A stretch of 64,000 nt of DNA from Eucalyptus grandis. Its lineage: Eukaryota > Streptophyta > Magnoliopsida > Myrtales > Myrtaceae. Below are positions 1-10,472 of the stretch, piece after piece. Location of the stretch: positions 52,869,738 through 52,933,737 of the forward strand of contig NC_052612.1 of NCBI RefSeq assembly GCF_016545825.1. Direction: 5' to 3'. Position numbers and translations under genes: made by a program. Position 1 is the first letter of the stretch; every line of letters starts with the position of its first letter. The notes below the pieces were generated by a model. That model did not search any database. It saw only the letters and a program-made list of their open reading frames with translations, and was not told the DNA's origin.

Positions 1-1758
1 GCATTTGAAGGTGCTGAAAATCTAAGGGAAGAGTTGAGACAACTGACTGCCCCTGAGCAAGAGCTTGAGCGAAGAGAAAAAGAGAGGATGGTCAAACTTC
101 GAACGTTGGGAAACATCAAATTGATCGGGGAGCTTCTGAAGCAGAAGATGGTCACTGAAAAGATTGTTCACCACATTGTTCAGGTTTTGATAAAACACAT
201 CGTATATCCAGTTGTTTTTTAACTTTTATAATTGTATTGAGGTTACTCATTGCCTGCCCAATGAAACCAGGAGCTTCTAGGAACTGATAATAAGACGTGT
301 CCTGCGGAGGAGAATGTTGAGGCTATTTGCCAGTTCTTCAAGACCATTGGGAAGCAGCTTGATGAGAGTACAAAAGCACGGCGTATAAATGATCTATATA
401 TTAATCGGTTGAAAGAATTGACAACCAACACTCAGCTGGCTCCAAGGTTGAGGTTCATGGTTAAAGATGTTCTTGATTTGCGTACGAATAGCTGGATTCC
501 TAGGCGGGAAGAGGTGACATTTTGGATGTTAATTGCTGTTTTTTTTTTTTTTTTCCTTTAGTTGTTTAGATTTCTTTATTATTACCAACTCCATCACTCT
601 TCCTTCAGAGAGTTAGGCCTGGGAAGCTTACTTGGAGGTTCTTTTTGAATAATTAACATGTCCGCCCAAATTTTTACTCTGTTGTTTCTGTATACTCTTG
701 TACAGGTTAAAGCAAAGACTATTACTGAAATCCATTCAGAAGCAGAAAAAACTCTTGGTTTACGTCGAGGCGCTACTGCAAGCATGAGAAGTGGCCGTGG
801 GGTTGCTTCTGAGTCGCCAGGGAGCACAAGTCCTGGGGCTTACCCAGGTCACCGACCTGGCGCTGGAGGGATGATGCCTGGCATGCCTGGAACCAGGAAG
901 ATGCCTGGAATGCCTGGCATAGACAGTGACAACTGGGAATTTCCTAGGACCCGGTCAATGCCTAGGGGCAATGGATCAGGCACACAACCTTCTGTGCGGA
1001 TCAAGCCATCCGCTGGAATGTCGCCATCGCTGAACCCTCGATTATTGCCCCAAGGTAGTGGTGGCCTTATTAGTGGTAGGCCCAGTGCACTGTTACAAGG
1101 CAGTAGTGCCCCTCTTTCTCGTCCTTCAAATTTGGTCTATGGCACTGAAACTGCAGTTCAAGTCCCTGCACCTGTTAAATCTGTTCCCATTGCATCTACA
1201 TCACCTGTTCTTGAGAAGCCAGTGGCTCCTGTTGCAGTGAAGTTGAACATGGACGATCTTAAGAGAAAAACATCATCTCTTCTTGAGGAGTACTTTAGCG
1301 TATTGATTTTGGATGAAGCGTTGCAGTGTGTGGAAGAACTCAATGCTCCAGCTTACTACCCTGAATTTGTGAAGGAAGCCATATCTCTTGCGCTGGAGAA
1401 AAGCCCGCCATGCTTTGAACCTGTTGGCAAGCTCCTGGGGTTCCTGTTGACCAAGAAAGTTATTTCATCCAGTGATGTAGGGACTGGGTGTTTGCTTTAT
1501 GCCTCCATTCTGGATGACGTGGGGATTGACTTGCCTAAAGCACCATACCACTTTGGTGAAGTTATTGGAAAGTTAGCGTTGGTGGGTGGATTGGATTTTA
1601 AGGTGGTTCAGGAGATCCTTAAGAAGGTGGAAGATGACAGGTATCAGAAGGCCATTTTTGATGGTGCAATGAAAAATGTTGCTTCTACACCTTCTGGTCA
1701 ATCTGTATTGGATTCACAGGCACAGTATATCGAGGGATGCAAGAGTCTACTCCAGTGA
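1..1758 (+). CDS. eIF(iso)4G: eIF(iso)4G translation initiation factor, 3' part
   Basis: Partial gene cut by the left window edge. Exons read as 1-183, 271-513 and 706-1758 (stop TGA at 1756), all joining in frame with GT..AG introns. The first two exons encode the end of a MIF4G domain (the [18 protein letters not shown] block, then a stretch ending [12 protein letters not shown]). Exon 3 holds a Gly/Pro/Met-rich linker with PGMPG repeats and then an MA3 domain (about nt 1249-1640, starting [16 protein letters not shown]). eIF(iso)4G is the plant scaffold that joins cap-binding eIF(iso)4E, eIF4A and eIF3 for cap-dependent translation in the cytosol. The short linker and ending soon after MA3 fit the iso form better than the longer eIF4G. 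The eIF4E-binding N-terminus lies outside the window. No lesion is seen. Confidence 0.93.
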
Positions 1759-2397
1759 GAATAGTACCTTTCTCAAGCCAAGTGCCTGTGATTATAAAAA
1801 ACTCGGGATGCTCCTGTTCACTCTTTTGAAAGCAAAAAGGCTGTACTACACTGTTGTAACTTGGTGCCATCGAGGATAGCCAATTCTCGAGTCGTATACT
1901 TTTTTTCTGGGGTTCATAATGTCTTGTTTCTCTAGGAAAGACACAGCATCACACCATGGATTTTGTTCTTGGGTGTGGCCAATTGTGCCATGATGCTTGA
2001 ATAGGATGGCCCCTTTTGAGGGGTTCAGGTAGTTTTGTATTTGATTGATTTTGATATCATTCTTCGTGATTTTCAGGGATTTAAATTATTGTTAATGGGG
2101 ATCCTCATAAATGCAAGGTCTTTACTTGTTACTCTTGGTAAAAAATGTGTGCTGTTTGCAATCCGTGAAACTCCCAACGTGCTTTTCCATGATCTGTTTT
2201 GAGATTGCTGACGTGCATTCTCGCAGGATCTCCTGTTGGAAATTAGAGCTTGCGTTTTGTTTACTGGCATTAGGTTGTTTTCTTATAGTGATGGTTGGAT
2301 ATAAATTGATTATGAAAGAGGAATGGTAGGGACAATGTCTCATCTCATGGGCTTGTCTTTTCGATCGATGTCTTGACTTTTTCCAAGTTCTTTGCCC
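1759..2397 (+). other. 3' UTR and downstream flank of eIF(iso)4G
   Basis: Non-coding, T-rich sequence after the eIF(iso)4G stop. The short ORFs on both strands show no family resemblance. The probable 3' UTR covers the first few hundred bases. The flank ends where the duplicated unit begins at 2398. Confidence 0.5.
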
Positions 2398-3630
2398 CTA
2401 TCTTGCATCTTCGCATTGCTTGCCAAGGAAGACACTCAATCAATGTGAGTAGTAGTTCTATAGGTGCTGCCTGCTGGCTGCTTATATGCTTTGCAATACC
2501 GTGTTGCGAACTTTCTTGATGGAGTAAACTCGATAATTGGCCCGCAAGAGTATGAGAAGCGTGAGATGAATGCATGTTCTTTGAGCTCTATTACAATATT
2601 TAAATATTCAATCAAACGCCTCAATTTAATCATTAAAGTCTTCAGATTTGCCAATAGTGATGTGTCCCAAAGGGGTCTACTATTTCTCATATGAAGACCA
2701 CTTAGCCGTAGCAATTGCATAAGAGACTTATCAAAATGGGTCTATGATTCATTTTTTAAGATGGATTGAATTATATATGGTTTAGTTATGTTTAGTAAAT
2801 GGGATTATAAGAAACCTTCCAAAAACAATAGGAGTGTTGAATGGGTTTCAAAGTTTATCCAAACTCAACTCACCTTTGTAACTCTTTCAACCATTTTTGA
2901 GAAAATATTACATTCTTTGAACTGTTCCAAGATGAGAGAAGTCCTGGTGGGTTAGTAAGATAGGGTCGATTTCGCCTATTATAAATATCAAGGGGTTTCT
3001 TTTTCTCCATTATTATTTTTTTATTAATTTTGTAAGTTTCGTCACTTAATTATTGGAGTATATCTTTCCTTGGTTGCATTTCACATTGTTATTTTTACAT
3101 AATATTATTATCTTAGTTCTTGTTATTGTAGTCCATCGTTGGCATAAATAATCTTTTTCAATATTTTATGCTCTATTTAATTAAAATATCATTTCCTCCA
3201 TGCTATTTGTCGCTGCAATTTTATATATTCACTTTAAGTATTAACTCTCTCTTATTCTTCATTTTGAATCAATGCAAAGATTGAAAATTCTTTGCAATGT
3301 TGCAAGCTAATTCTTTAGCATAGCAATTCATAGGTTTAATCAAATATGGAATTATTTTAATAAACATGTTAGGTTGAGTATAGGTCAGGTTGAGTATAAG
3401 TCACTAAATTTGTTTGCATGTAAATTGGTCAATTTAGATCGAGTCGTTTTTGACTCTACCCAATCCTAATCCACTCATTTGACGGTTTCATTACGTGTAG
3501 TTTTTAGCCATCAAGGTAGTCGAAGTTTTCGCTAACTCCGATTTAGTGCTCCCACCTTACGTCGCTGATCCAGCCAACTTGTGCTCCTTTCAGACACAGA
3601 TATCTTCTTGCCCTTGCAAATATCAGAGCT

Positions 3631-3639
3631 CTATAAAAG
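3631..3639 (+). promoter_or_regulatory. TATA box of peptide gene copy A
   Basis: CTATAAAAG lies about 60 bp upstream of the ATG at 3693. The aligned position in copy B reads CTATGAAAG (20917-20925). This is a TATA-type core element by consensus only. Confidence 0.55.
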
Positions 3640-3692
3640 ACCAAGTAATTTTCTGGATCTGAGGACAAGAAGATATCTCCTCTTCATCGGCT

Positions 3693-4085
3693 ATGGATGT
3701 TAAGAGATGGCTACTCATTCTCTCGCTTATCACACTTGCTTTGCTATTTCAATCTCCCGCAAGTTCTGCTCATGAAGTTCAAAAGGGTTATCTGGGAAAG
3801 TCACTCAGCCAGCATCGTGACCGCCAAGAGAGCAAGCTGATGAATAAGGACATCCTCATATCGTTTCGCAACAGGAAACTAATCAGCGTCCAAGTGAAGA
3901 AGGTTAAAGGTGTTCGACCAAGGGCCCGCGCCAAAACATCAGCAGCTGTTCAAGCTCATCAGATCCCATCTTGTCTTCGTAGTTTCTCTGTGTTTCTTGA
4001 CTTCTATTGGATTGTTCATGCTTTAGTTTTGCTGGTTCTGAATGAGGTGTGTCAGGACCGGAAGTCCTTTTCTTGTACTAACTAA
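3693..4085 (+). CDS. Small secreted/surface peptide precursor, copy A (3' frameshift)
   Basis: Single-exon ORF of 130 codons with no family I recognise. Residues 1-26 form a typical signal peptide (MDVKRW, then a Leu/Ile-rich core, then SPASSA before HEVQKG). The middle is hydrophilic and basic (RQESKLMNKD, VQVKKVKGVRPRARAK). Copy B at 20979 is nearly identical through KTSAAVQAHQIPS, where B ends in a short hydrophobic tail. A has one extra base near 3973 relative to B, which changes frame and gives a longer tail (SCLRSFSVFLDFYW...) ending at 4085. I infer that B keeps the ancestral C-terminus, because the 32356 gene also ends in a hydrophobic tail. The start is the first ATG after a TATA box at 3631. 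Secretion and peptide processing are inferences. Confidence 0.6.
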   Translation: MDVKRWLLILSLITLALLFQSPASSAHEVQKGYLGKSLSQHRDRQESKLMNKDILISFRNRKLISVQVKKVKGVRPRARAKTSAAVQAHQIPSCLRSFSVFLDFYWIVHALVLLVLNEVCQDRKSFSCTN

Positions 4086-4231
4086 TACGGGCTTGAGAGA
4101 TAATTTCCCTAGGAAAGTACGATTTTGGTCTACTCATTCCAAGCATTCACCTAGTTGAAGTTGATATCGTAACAACTCCTACTTCGTTGTTCATAATATT
4201 GGAACACCAACTTCTTCTCTCTGGTAGTGGC

Positions 4232-4644
4232 CGTTGGATATATTATTAATATAATTCAAAATGATATATTCACATACAAGTCTAATAGGTGAAAGCATGA
4301 TTATTTAGGTCCATATGGGCCGGAGCCCAATAACTTACATATAAAAACTCTAGGGTTTCCCTACGTTGAAGGTAACACTGTTGAGCGTTCCAAACTTGAC
4401 GTCTCTTGGTATAATACTTCAAGCAACCGCTTGTTCTCTCTCAAACCTATAACCTCCAACAATCTTGAAGTATTATGTTTGTGTTGGATTTGAGCGAGTA
4501 AAGTGTCTTCTTGAAGATTTCGTCAATACAAATTCACTGGTATAATTTACTTTCAATTTCGGCGATGATATTAGCTGAGATCTGATTTTGAAGATTCAGA
4601 TGACTGAAATCTTTTATTCAAAAACCCAAAAATTATAGCCAACA
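4232..4644. mobile_element. Solo LTR (413 bp), only in unit A
   Basis: The segment begins CGTTGG and ends CCAACA, the usual TGTTGG..CCAACA LTR ends with one T-to-C change. It is flanked by a 5-bp direct repeat GTGGC (4227-4231 and 4645-4649). Unit B has the uninterrupted site with a single GTGGC at 21512-21516. No second LTR or internal region is present, so it is a solo LTR left by LTR-LTR recombination, inserted after the duplication. Confidence 0.82.
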
Positions 4645-5149
4645 GTGGCACCATATGATGAACTACATATGCTTGAGTCTATGATCGTAAGTTTCGATTT
4701 TTCTTACGATTCTTGCAACACCATGTTGCACTCGTGCTTGTTGAATGAACTAGATGATCCATGTGTTTCCAGGAAAGAATTTGACTCTTTGATGTGCGAT
4801 CGGTGTTAATTAATCCAGTGAAACTAGTGGATGAAAGTGATTCAAGTCATCGAACAATCATCAACCATATGGCATGGATATCGAGATCTATAAAGTACGA
4901 TCATTGATAGCTGCGTAGTATCGACATCGATGAGTAGGTGTTCAGTTATGGAGCAAGCAAGAGCCATCTTGAAATTTAGCGTAGTTGGAAACAGGAGGAG
5001 AACACAAGGATCATGGTGTTCATTGAAGGCATGGATACCGAGCAACAGACAAGTGGCGGTGTGTGACGAGGGAAATCCACAAACACACGTTCCCAATGTA
5101 TTTTTATCAGTTTATCGATATTATTGTCTTTTCACTTTCCATATTGTTT

Positions 5150-5359
5150 TTTTTTTCTTTTTTCTTTTTTTTTTGTGCTGGAGGAACCGGCTTGCAGCCG
5201 ACAGCCGCGCCGTAAACCCCCAGGTGACACTTAAGCAGGAGGACCCACCACCCCTGAGTCACACTTAATACACCTAGCGCATCTCCTGGATTTTGAACCC
5301 TTCACCTCTGGACCGAGGATCAGCAGGGCCTTATCGAGTGGAGCCACCACGGCCGGTGG
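5150..5359 (-). mobile_element. tRNA-derived SINE, only in unit A
   Basis: Inserted in reverse: the T-rich left end (5150-5175) is the A-rich tail on the minus strand. A perfect 19-bp target duplication TTCACTTTCCATATTGTTT flanks it (5131-5149 and 5360-5378). The empty site is present once in unit B near 22134. On the minus strand a Pol III B-box-like GGTTCAAAATCC lies at about 5299-5288, with an A-box-like TGGCTCCACTCG near the 5' end. About 210 bp including the tail. Confidence 0.85.
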
Positions 5360-5378
5360 TTCACTTTCCATATTGTTT

Positions 5379-6195
5379 GTCATCATTTTCCGGTACTTTC
5401 CTTTCAAATTTACCATTCATTTTCAATGACGCAAATCCAAATGAATTATTGTCTAAATCATCATTGAACCCATTTCCTTTGATGAAAGATTTTTTACTAT
5501 CAAGATAAATCACCCATTTCTGGTGAAATGATTATGAAGATGTGATCGATTCGACTTTAGGTCACCCACAATCCTTTTGGAGTTGAACAAGAACAAGTGA
5601 AGAGGTGTCAAAGAAAGTAGTTAAAGCATTCTCTTATGCACACGTCATAACTTCAGGGGAAAACAACATAAATGATCCTTAAATTTTGATCGAATATATA
5701 ATATCATTTTTAAACTTTAACTTAATGTACAATGTGGTCCTTGAACTTATAGTTTATTCAATGTGGTTAATATAATCCTTAAATTATATGCTAATTTCAA
5801 ATGTTGTCTTTCCATTAATTAAAATTTAGAGATAATATTAAAGATTTTTATATAATCTAGGGACTATATTAAATATGTACTAAAATTTTATAGATCATAT
5901 TAGATCAATTAAAAATTTAGATACGATATGTTTATTGAATCATAATTGAGGGACCATTTGTGTAATTATCACTAATTCTAAGAAAGCGTACCAAAAGATG
6001 GGCTCCCATAATTGTAATATACTATTGTGAGTGGTTGAAAGGTTGTAAGCAACTCTCTCCCTTCCAATTGGTGGCCAAAAGAAAAGTCAAAGAAGAAATA
6101 AATAAAGCTCAACTTGCCAAGGACTTTGAATGAATCACGTCTTTTTTCTGATATTTTCCTTTTCTTATAGTTTCTTTTTCTTTTTTTCACATTGG
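5379..6195. other. AT-rich non-coding DNA with a dispersed repeat
   Basis: No gene seen. About 5655-5960 belongs to a dispersed low-complexity family ('TTTAAACTTTAACTTAATG', 'CTTGAACTTATAG' type sentences) also seen at 22455-22548 and, diverged, at 59895-60215. Similarity to unit B stops abruptly after 5760. Confidence 0.5.
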
Positions 6196-6578
6196 GGATG
6201 ACATTGATTAGTATGATACATTTGAGAGTGAACACTTTGGATCACAATCTACTAAGTCACAATTGGATTTGTATTTGGAGGAGAATAGGCTTGATAGAAA
6301 GAAGTTCCCGAATCTCAATGTCCTTGATTATTGGAAGACTCATTCTCATCTGAGTTATCCCTCATGGCACGTGATATATTGAGCATTCCTATCACTACCG
6401 TTGCCTCAGAATCAGCCTTCAGCATTGGAGAACGTATTTAAATAAATATCGTAGTTCTCTTTCCCCTGAAAGCGTAGAGGCTGAGCTGTGCACTATAAAT
6501 TGGTTATTTGGAGTTCCGCCTTAGGAGGATTTGGATGAAGAGTCTCTCATCATTGACTTTCAAGACTATTTGCATTAA
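6196..6578 (+). pseudogene. hAT transposase C-terminal dimerisation domain, relic
   Basis: Conceptual translation in shifting frames gives the hallmark end of plant hAT transposases: SQLDLYLEENRLDRKKFP, then LNVLDYWK, then MARDILSIPITTVASESAFS, then KYRSSLSPESVEA and LCTINWL, then an acidic tail ending at TAA 6576-6578. In-frame stops at 6211, 6378 and 6522 and at least two frame changes show it is dead. Only the C-terminal part is present and no upstream transposase body was found. Absent from unit B. Confidence 0.85.
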
Positions 6579-6974
6579 GTACTTTTTTTCATCTTATTCT
6601 TTTTGTTTGCTCATATGATTTCATACACTTGTCTTCATAATGATGTATTCTTTTCAGGTTCTAGACTAGTTGTTGGGTCTTAATTTGAAATTCCTTTTCC
6701 TCAGGTATCAAGTTGATACTGATGCCTTTTTGTTAGTGCTGGCGCTTCAACCTATTTTTGAAGATGGAATCAGTGCCTACCATTGTTGTGGGGCTTCCTT
6801 TTTTTTTCCTCTTTTACCCCAAATTGACGGTCAGAGACGATTGGATTGGTGGATTTTTTGTTCTGTGAGTGATGTTCATGGGGCGGTTTGTGGTGATTGC
6901 AAGTTGGGCTCCGATTCTTGTTTCTTTCTTTTTGCATTTTCGTTGGCTGATTGGTGGGCTTTTCTGTTTTGCAG

Positions 6975-7155
6975 ATACTGAGCAGACAGCCATATGGACG
7001 AAGAAATTTACAATCAGCTGGTTCAGAAGGCTGAAGAAGAAGGGTATGGCGTGAACAAGTTCCACAAGACTCCACATAGCGACAGTCCACCGGAAGAAGA
7101 AGGACCCAAGGACACCAAAGGCGTTTGGTGGATCAAGTCCATTCTAGGAAGATAG
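6975..7155 (+). pseudogene. Last-exon relic of a plastid-lipocalin-like gene
   Basis: After a consensus acceptor (TTTTGCAG at 6967-6974) the sequence reads ILSRQP, then after a frame change MDEEIYNQLVQKAEEEGYG, then KFHKTPHSDSPPEEEG, then DTKGVWWIKSILGR and TAG at 7153. This resembles the end of plant chloroplastic lipocalins (acidic linker, then a Trp-Trp-Lys-Ser C-terminus), from memory and unverified. The join between QP and MDEE is out of frame (one or two bases lost or gained), and I find no upstream lipocalin exons, so it is a fragment. It sits about 400 bp after the hAT relic on the same strand. Absent from unit B. Confidence 0.6.
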
Positions 7156-8240
7156 GGGGAACTCGATTTCACAGCCAGCTTGATGAAGATGATGCAGCAG
7201 AGGCTTCATGGAGTTCTGAGTACATATGAGTTTTCATAAATAATCAGCATATGATGTACCCCTATTTTAAGTCAGATTGAAATCTTTTAGTCTCGAGATT
7301 ACCATGCGTTCGTTTTGTTTGATGTATATTTTGCTTCTGCTGTGTGTAGATATTGTATCAGTGATGAGAGATTGGTAATGAATAGGAGCTGTTCAATTAT
7401 GAGATCCTTTTGGGATTCCTTTCCGCTTGACAGAGTGTGGGTCAGTGGCAAATTTCAGTACTTGTGACCTCTTAAAATCAGTCTAGGCATAAAGGTGGCA
7501 CCTGTAGAGAATGTTGCATCAAAGTTATTTGTTCAATGCTCTCAGCAAAAGGGGCTCATGAAGATCTATAGACACTTGCTCAACTATCAAAGTACTGCAC
7601 TAATATTCCTTAAATTCTTACATCCATTGAGACACATTCCATCTATAAAAAAAAATTTCTTTAGAAAAATCAGTCACTTGGCCAATTGGAAAAATGATAT
7701 TAGAGAAGGATAGATTGGTTTCTCTTTTTTCCATTGGTTTATTTCAGCCTCATAGTAAAATGAACAAATGCTTGTAAAGTAGAAAGAAAGCAACTTAGCT
7801 GTTCTCTTAACGTTGGAACCCTTGTGAGAATACTTACATAATTTGCTCGATCATATTGCAGAATATATATATCCTCTAGAGCTCTTCGAGCGAGCTTGAG
7901 GTTCGCTTGTGGCCAATTGCCGGCCGTTGTCGTGGCCGGCGGCCGGCCAAAGGAGAAGAACAAGAAAAAAATAAAAAATAAAAAGAAAAGTTATATTTAA
8001 AAAATAAAATAATAAAAAATTATTTTTAAAAAATAAAATAATTAAAATTCGATTTTTTTAAAATAATTATTTTACAAATTATAAAAATTGTCCATTAAAT
8101 TTGTGTTGTATAAAATTATTTTAGCAATACCATTTTTAAATATATATATTTATCTATATATAATAATAAATTAAGTTTAGTTAAATGGGTTGGGTATGGG
8201 TCGAGTCGGGTATGGGTCAAAAATTTTGCATTACAATAAA
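7156..8240. other. Non-coding: probable captured 3' flank, AT-rich DNA, small GC island
   Basis: 7156-7480 looks like 3' UTR-type sequence continuing from the lipocalin fragment. A short GC island around 7905-7950 (GCCGGCC-type words) is followed by strongly A/T-rich sequence. No gene seen. Confidence 0.4.
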
Positions 8241-8293
8241 CGGGTCATAAATTGGTTAAATGGGTCGATTTGGGTCGAACCATTTATGACCCG
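8241..8293. repeat. Inverted repeat in GGGTCG-rich DNA
   Basis: CGGGTCATAAATTGGTT (8241-8257) pairs with AACCATTTATGACCCG (8278-8293) with one unpaired base, giving a hairpin of about 16 bp. It lies in a 160-bp stretch rich in GGGTCG/CGACCC words and is followed by a small GC island (8333-8470). Probably a degraded MITE. Confidence 0.55.
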
Positions 8294-8773
8294 ACCCAAA
8301 CTCGACCCGACCCACCCGTTTAACGGGTCTACTTGCCGGCCTTGGGCGAGGGACAACCCTGCTTGAGCCCGCGGGGGCCATGCTCCCTTGGGTCAGCAAT
8401 GGCCACCTTTTGTTAGGGGTGGCAAGGGCAGCCTCCCTTGAGGCCAACAAACTGCTGGCCATTGTCGAGTCTTGGTAAGGGAAAAAAGAAAAAAAAAGAA
8501 AGAAATGATATGAAAAGAAAAATTAAAAAAAAAAAAACATTAAAAAATTAAAAATTTTGCTGACATCAAGGTTGATCAAGTCACGTAGAACAACCAGCAT
8601 GTATATTAGCAATTTCCAACCAAAATTAATCATATTGACTCAATTGATATAATTAAAAAGCTTATAATTAAATTGGTAAAAATATAATAGATTTAGGACG
8701 TAATTGACAATTTTCTCTCTCGAGGGCCAATGGTATCTTTTTCCACTTATAAGCTAAGATGGGACTAGCGTGC

Positions 8774-8899
8774 ATGCTCCCAGTCATTGCATCTCTTTCT
8801 ATGTCATCTCTCTTACTATTTCAGTCTTCTATAATTTCAAGTTTTGCTCATGAAGCTTTCATAGGTTTGGGCTATTTGTATTTTCTAGTCTCCCTTTAG
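8774..8899 (+). pseudogene. Relic of the small secreted-peptide gene family
   Basis: A 41-codon ORF whose middle, LLLFQSSIISSFAHEAFIGL, aligns with LLFQSPASSAHEVQKGYLG of the copies at 3693 and 20979. Only the signal-peptide region survives; a stop at 8897 removes the hydrophilic body. The upstream and coding sequence also matches the relic at 30412, including CTCGAGGG..CAA.GGTATC and TCTATAATTTCAAGTTTTGC. Only in unit A. Confidence 0.6.
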
Positions 8900-9502
8900 C
8901 AATTATGGTACAGCTCCTATTTGCTTCTGAAATTGAGATCTTTCTAATTTTATGTCGTGTTGTTATTTTATGTGCCTTAAAAGAATTCTATTTCACCGAT
9001 ACCCTTCTACCCGAAAGTAGACATTCATACCCAAACAAATGGCCCCTCATCGTATCCAGACCAAGTTGGCTTTTTGGGATCCGTTCGTTAACATTTTCAT
9101 TCTTTTGTTTCTTGAAATAGAAAAAGAATAAATTTCCATTTGGTAACGTCAAATAATTTTATTATTCTTCAAAATAGAAAAATGGCCGGAGAATAGACTT
9201 GGAACATAAACAAGAAGTAGGAAAAACTAATTTCATATTTTCAAAAACAATTTATAGAAATAAGTTTTTTTTTTTTCTTCTTCTTCCTTGTGGCTCGCGG
9301 CCAACCGCTGCCGACTGTTGTTGACCTCTGGCCGCCGCCACCCATCACCAAATTGTTAAAAATTAAAAGAAATACTACATTATAAAAAAAAAAATTATGA
9401 TTCGTACCGAACGATTTCCTTTTCTTTTTCCATTTCGAAAATAGAAATTTTGTTTAATTACCAAACGCATTCTTTTACTCATAAATTATTTGAGGGAATA
9501 TA

Positions 9503-9561
<59 letters not shown>

Positions 9562-10472
9562 GACTACTTCAAAAAAGAAATTAATCCCCAGAACAAAAGT
9601 ATTCCTTAAGTGCCAAATTTTTTTTTTTGTTTATATTTTACTCTTATTTTAACTTTCGGTCTCAGACTTTTACTTGTCTCATTGTAGAAGTTGAGAGTTG
9701 AAATCCACACATGATGTTAAATTGTCTTGAAACCCCACCTCCCCCTTTTTATGTGGGAAGAGTGGCCATTGAGGCAAATTCTACCAGTTAAAATTGCCAA
9801 ATTCAATTGCTACATAATGTACCCTTAATTCAACGCTTGCTTAGTCAATGCTTATGTCTTTTTCTTACCAAATATCTCTCTATTCAATGGTCCTTCATGT
9901 GGAACTTTTTCTTCGTTGAAAACATGTGCTTCCAATCAATGCGAAATCGAAGAAACAGCTCTATCATCATCTATATCACGACGATTAAAAAAAAAAAAAA
10001 AAAACATTGCGAGGGACCGAACCAACATCTTTGCAGTTGCAGATCGGCATGCCGTTGAAGGCGATTGGCTGCGGATCAAACAACTTGAAGGCTTGCGGTG
10101 TCTCGAGGTCTCGACGTGCGCGAAAAGAAAATCGAAACGAAACACCGGGCGAAATTAGAATTATAATAATAATCAAACGATGCCTATTAAAAAGATTTCA
10201 CCAATGACACTAAAAAAAAAAAAATAGAATTTGGAAAATTCTAGTGTCCCTCTAGTAATTATGATATCTTGATTGTCAAAGTTCGAGAAATATTGTTTTG
10301 ATACCTGAAATATTGGTCTAGTCATGGTGGGATCAAGCTTGCATCCCTCTTCCATGCGTACATGCAAATGTGCAAGTCTCGTGTTTCATTTTCCCCCCCT
10401 TTTAATCCTTGGGTCAGGGGAGGGTTAGTATTGTCTAATATGAGGTTCCACTTGCCTATGGAAGAACAATGT
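8900..10472. other. Non-coding; 9443 onward shared with unit B
   Basis: No gene seen. 9112-9490 is AT-rich with a small GC island (9290-9350). From 9443 the sequence matches unit B from 23728 up to the start of the shared solo LTR. Confidence 0.5.
9504..9559. repeat. (TAA)n microsatellite
   Basis: About 18 perfect TAA repeats. The aligned place in unit B (about 23775-23800) has no expansion, so the array arose after the duplication or was lost in B. Confidence 0.9.

Noticed and set aside
8480..8560. Possible LINE or SINE poly-A tail
   Set aside because: A-rich on both sides of a GC island without target duplications or a recognisable 3' end.
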